Part shown: piece after piece, positions 61,819 through 64,000 of the stretch
Layout of the letters: every line of letters begins with the position of its first letter
Position numbering within the stretch: position 1 is the first letter of the stretch
Source of the DNA: Flaccisagitta enflata
Taxonomy: Eukaryota; Chaetognatha; Sagittoidea; Aphragmophora
Direction of reading: 5' to 3'
Assembly (NCBI GenBank): GCA_965153355.1
Contig: OZ231127.1
Location: forward strand, 48,980,001-49,044,000
DNA: 64,000 nucleotides
Notes under the pieces: generated by a model
Database searches by the model: none
Seen by the model: only the letters and a program-made list of their open reading frames with translations
Told to the model about the DNA's origin: nothing
Translations under genes and position numbers: made by a program

Positions 61819-62187
61819 TCTAGCGATCTCGTTAACCTGGTTATGATATGGCTTAGCCTCAGTTTAGATCAATGATTCAATAAGGACAAAGAATTAGCAA
61901 AGATTCATAAAGTCAACATTCTAAAATTAAACATCCACGAAGAAGAAAGCAATTCTTAATACAGAAAAGAAAAAAAAAAGAAAAAAAAAAGCCCAATATT
62001 GACAAAAAGTAGCAAATGACGAATTTCACGTTTCCTCTTTTTTGACGCCGGCTTCCAATTCCGGCGTGATAATGTTGCCAGTGACAGTGTTCCACATCGT
62101 TGGCAACAAATATATCGGCAAAAGTGTTACTGACTGAAATTCCGTAAATATGAGCGTCAAGTTTGGCATTACAAGAATGAAAGATTG
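61819..62187. other. Unassigned DNA
   Basis: Nothing recognised. Confidence 0.5.
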
Positions 62188-62194
62188 CTGCTGC

Positions 62195-62227
<33 letters not shown>

Positions 62228-62230
62228 CGT
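62188..62230. repeat. (TTG)n microsatellite
   Basis: Short trinucleotide array. Confidence 0.9.
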
Positions 62231-62472
62231 CGTTTTCGTTCATGATAAGAGGGATCTGTTTTAGTTTTTGTTGTTGTTTTCCTTGTTGGTGGTGGTATGG
62301 TTTTAATTCTATTCTGCATCTTCATCGTCTTGGTCAGACACGAGTGCTGCCGCGTTCTCTCAATCATCTTCCTCCTCGACTTCCTCCTGAGTCCTGTTCG
62401 CTTGACTCAAAAATTGGTGAGAAGGCTGCAATTGCTTCCTCCTGAAATACTGATTGATGCCCGGGAAATGGT
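62231..62472. other. Unassigned DNA
   Basis: Nothing recognised. Confidence 0.5.
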
Positions 62473-62478
62473 GTAGCA

Positions 62479-62968
62479 CTTGGGTGCTTCACATAGCAAA
62501 AGTTGGTTATTTCTTTTGACCCTCTTTACCAAATATGAAGTAGTTAATTTTAGCACCTTTTCTATTTTTCTTTTATCAAAAATGGTTCATCTTTTTTTTT
62601 TTAGAAAAATGTTTTTAAAGACCTAAATTGCTTAATGCAGTAGCATAAAACAATATGCTGATATTCTTTGAATTAGCTTTTATGAATTTCTACTTTTTAT
62701 AGAATTGTTAAACTGCTTTTTCAATAGATCTTCCATAGCTTATGTTTTGATATTTTAGTTTATTTTTACAAACATCATGATTTTTAAAAACAAATGATTT
62801 TTTTTTATAATAAAACTATATAGGATTTTGCTGAATTTTAAGAAATCTGTGAGAACTTTAAGGCCAAAACAAAAACAGAAGAAAAAGGAATTTTGATTGT
62901 TGCTTCTCCACATTACTTAAGTAGAGTGAAGGGATACTCCAAACTTTTGCTTTATGAAGCACCCAAGC
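62479..62968. mobile_element. MITE, 490 bp
   Basis: Ends CTTGGGTGCTTCACATAGCA and, inverted, GCTTTATGAAGCACCCAAGC; the arms extend into AAAAGTTGG/CCAAACTTTT. GTAGCA lies on both sides (62473-62478, 62969-62974). The interior is AT-rich and non-coding. The superfamily is not assigned. Confidence 0.65.
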
Positions 62969-63104
62969 GTAGCATTAAGGAAAGTTGTTTCTTCCATATC
63001 GTCTTAAACTTGGAGATTCGCAAGCAGTCGATCAACATTTCGCAGATGAGTTTCTGAAAAGCATTGGGTTGGAAACATGGTAGTTAATATTCATGATTGC
63101 TTTT

Positions 63105-63110
63105 GTTGTT

Positions 63111-63181
<71 letters not shown>

Positions 63182-63195
63182 CGTCGTCGTCGTCC
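63105..63195. repeat. (TTG)n microsatellite
   Basis: Trinucleotide array changing to CGTCGT at its right end. Confidence 0.95.
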
Positions 63196-63570
63196 TTCAT
63201 TTTACACTTTTTGTATCCCTGAGTAACCTTTTAACTGAGCAGTTCATTTCGCAGGATGGAAACTGAGTGAGTTTTGCGGTAATAGGGTAATAGGGGTCAT
63301 TGTTCCAATTTTTACTTTTGCGTTTCTGTACAGCAGTCTTCCTACGACTCAGAGACGGAGTGTGGGACTTGTTGGACTAGAGGTTGATGTCGAGATTGAG
63401 CGGCACAGGTCCCATGGTACAATCGCATTCTCCACAGGTGTATCGTCAGTGAGGCTGAACTCGTGTTTCGACGTCAACATTGATTCTGGTTCCGTGCGTA
63501 CGTCAACAGCTTCGCTGCATCGATGCAGAGAGAGAATTGAAAGGAGGGATAGATCGATTAAAAAGCATAA
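63196..63570. other. Unassigned DNA
   Basis: Nothing recognised. Confidence 0.5.
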
Positions 63571-63604
63571 GACACACACACACACACACACACACGCACG
63601 CACG

Positions 63605-63666
<62 letters not shown>
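63571..63666. repeat. (CA)n microsatellite
   Basis: Dinucleotide array with a few CG variants near 63594-63610. Confidence 0.95.
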
Positions 63667-63670
<4 letters not shown>

Positions 63671-64000
63671 TCAATGTTTTACAAATAAAACCTATTTCGA
63701 AATTTTCCTCGTATTTTTGCGAACGCCGGGAACTCAAGAAATATTGATCACACCTGAAAACGCAAAGAACCTCAAAGAGGTGTTTCCCTCCTCTATGAGT
63801 TTCCGCGGGCCGCCGCCTTTCAACCTCAGCGGTTTCGGAGTAAAAAAAATAAAAATGAAAAAGAAGAAAAGACGCAACGCTTCTTCGCAAGAATTCGATG
63901 CTCGAAGATAATAAGTCAATCTAGCAACCAATTTTTCGAAGCAGCAACAGGAGTCACTGATGCATACCGTCTATCGTGTCCATTCGTTGATCCATATTTT
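63667..64000. other. Unassigned DNA
   Basis: Nothing recognised up to the window end. Confidence 0.5.

Overview
This window looks like non-coding, repeat-dominated nuclear DNA of a metazoan, most likely an invertebrate. The reasons are two families of non-LTR retrotransposons typical of animals (Jockey-like and CR1/L2-like), a BEL/Pao-like LTR element, many hAT-, mariner- and pogo-like miniature elements, and a very heavy load of (CT)n, (TTC)n, (TTG)n, (TG)n, (TA)n and (ATTC)n arrays. Species cannot be told from the sequence. No convincing single-copy host gene, tRNA gene, rRNA gene or CRISPR array was seen. All coding sequence found belongs to mobile elements, and most of it is broken.

Layout. 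1-13 kb: short inverted-repeat elements, two related foldback elements that carry a GC-rich 20-bp minisatellite (plus a third at 4.1-4.7 kb), and microsatellites. 13-20 kb: a Jockey-like retrotransposon on the minus strand (ORF1 tail, endonuclease, reverse transcriptase) split by a 2.3-kb long-terminal-inverted-repeat DNA transposon flanked by a 9-bp target duplication. 20-29 kb: microsatellites, a long polypyrimidine tract, several MITEs and hairpin-ended modules. 29.8-33.2 kb: a complete, young, LTR-flanked element with only a gag-like ORF. 33-37 kb: polypyrimidine and unclassified DNA. 37.7-42 kb: a nearly full-length CR1/L2-like retrotransposon (ORF1 with a PHD-like finger, ORF2 endonuclease and RT split by one frameshift). 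42-48 kb: another minisatellite foldback element and a cluster of hairpin-ended modules. 48.8-55.8 kb: a duplicated segment, one copy of which is interrupted by a 2.8-kb DNA transposon carrying an unfamiliar, broken ORF; the other copy preserves the empty site. 56-64 kb: microsatellites, an inverted-repeat pair, a 20-bp minisatellite, a hAT-like element and a final MITE.

Most interesting. At least fifteen short elements (called M modules here, about 120-350 bp) start near ACAAGGCC and end with a stem followed by CTAAAAA. In each fairly complete copy a 9-10 bp motif near the 5' end is the reverse complement of the motif at the 3' end. Between subfamilies the two ends change together (AGTCGCGTGC/GCACGCGACT, AGTCGCGGAC/GTCCGCGACT, AGTTGCGGAC/GTCCGCAACT, AGGTGCGAC/GTCGCACCT), while the interior (GACC-type repeats or even an unrelated minisatellite) is free to vary. 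This paired change suggests selection on base pairing between the ends and may mark an undescribed class of hairpin-ended elements. All comparisons were made by eye; copy numbers, identities and boundaries are approximate unless given by a target-site duplication.
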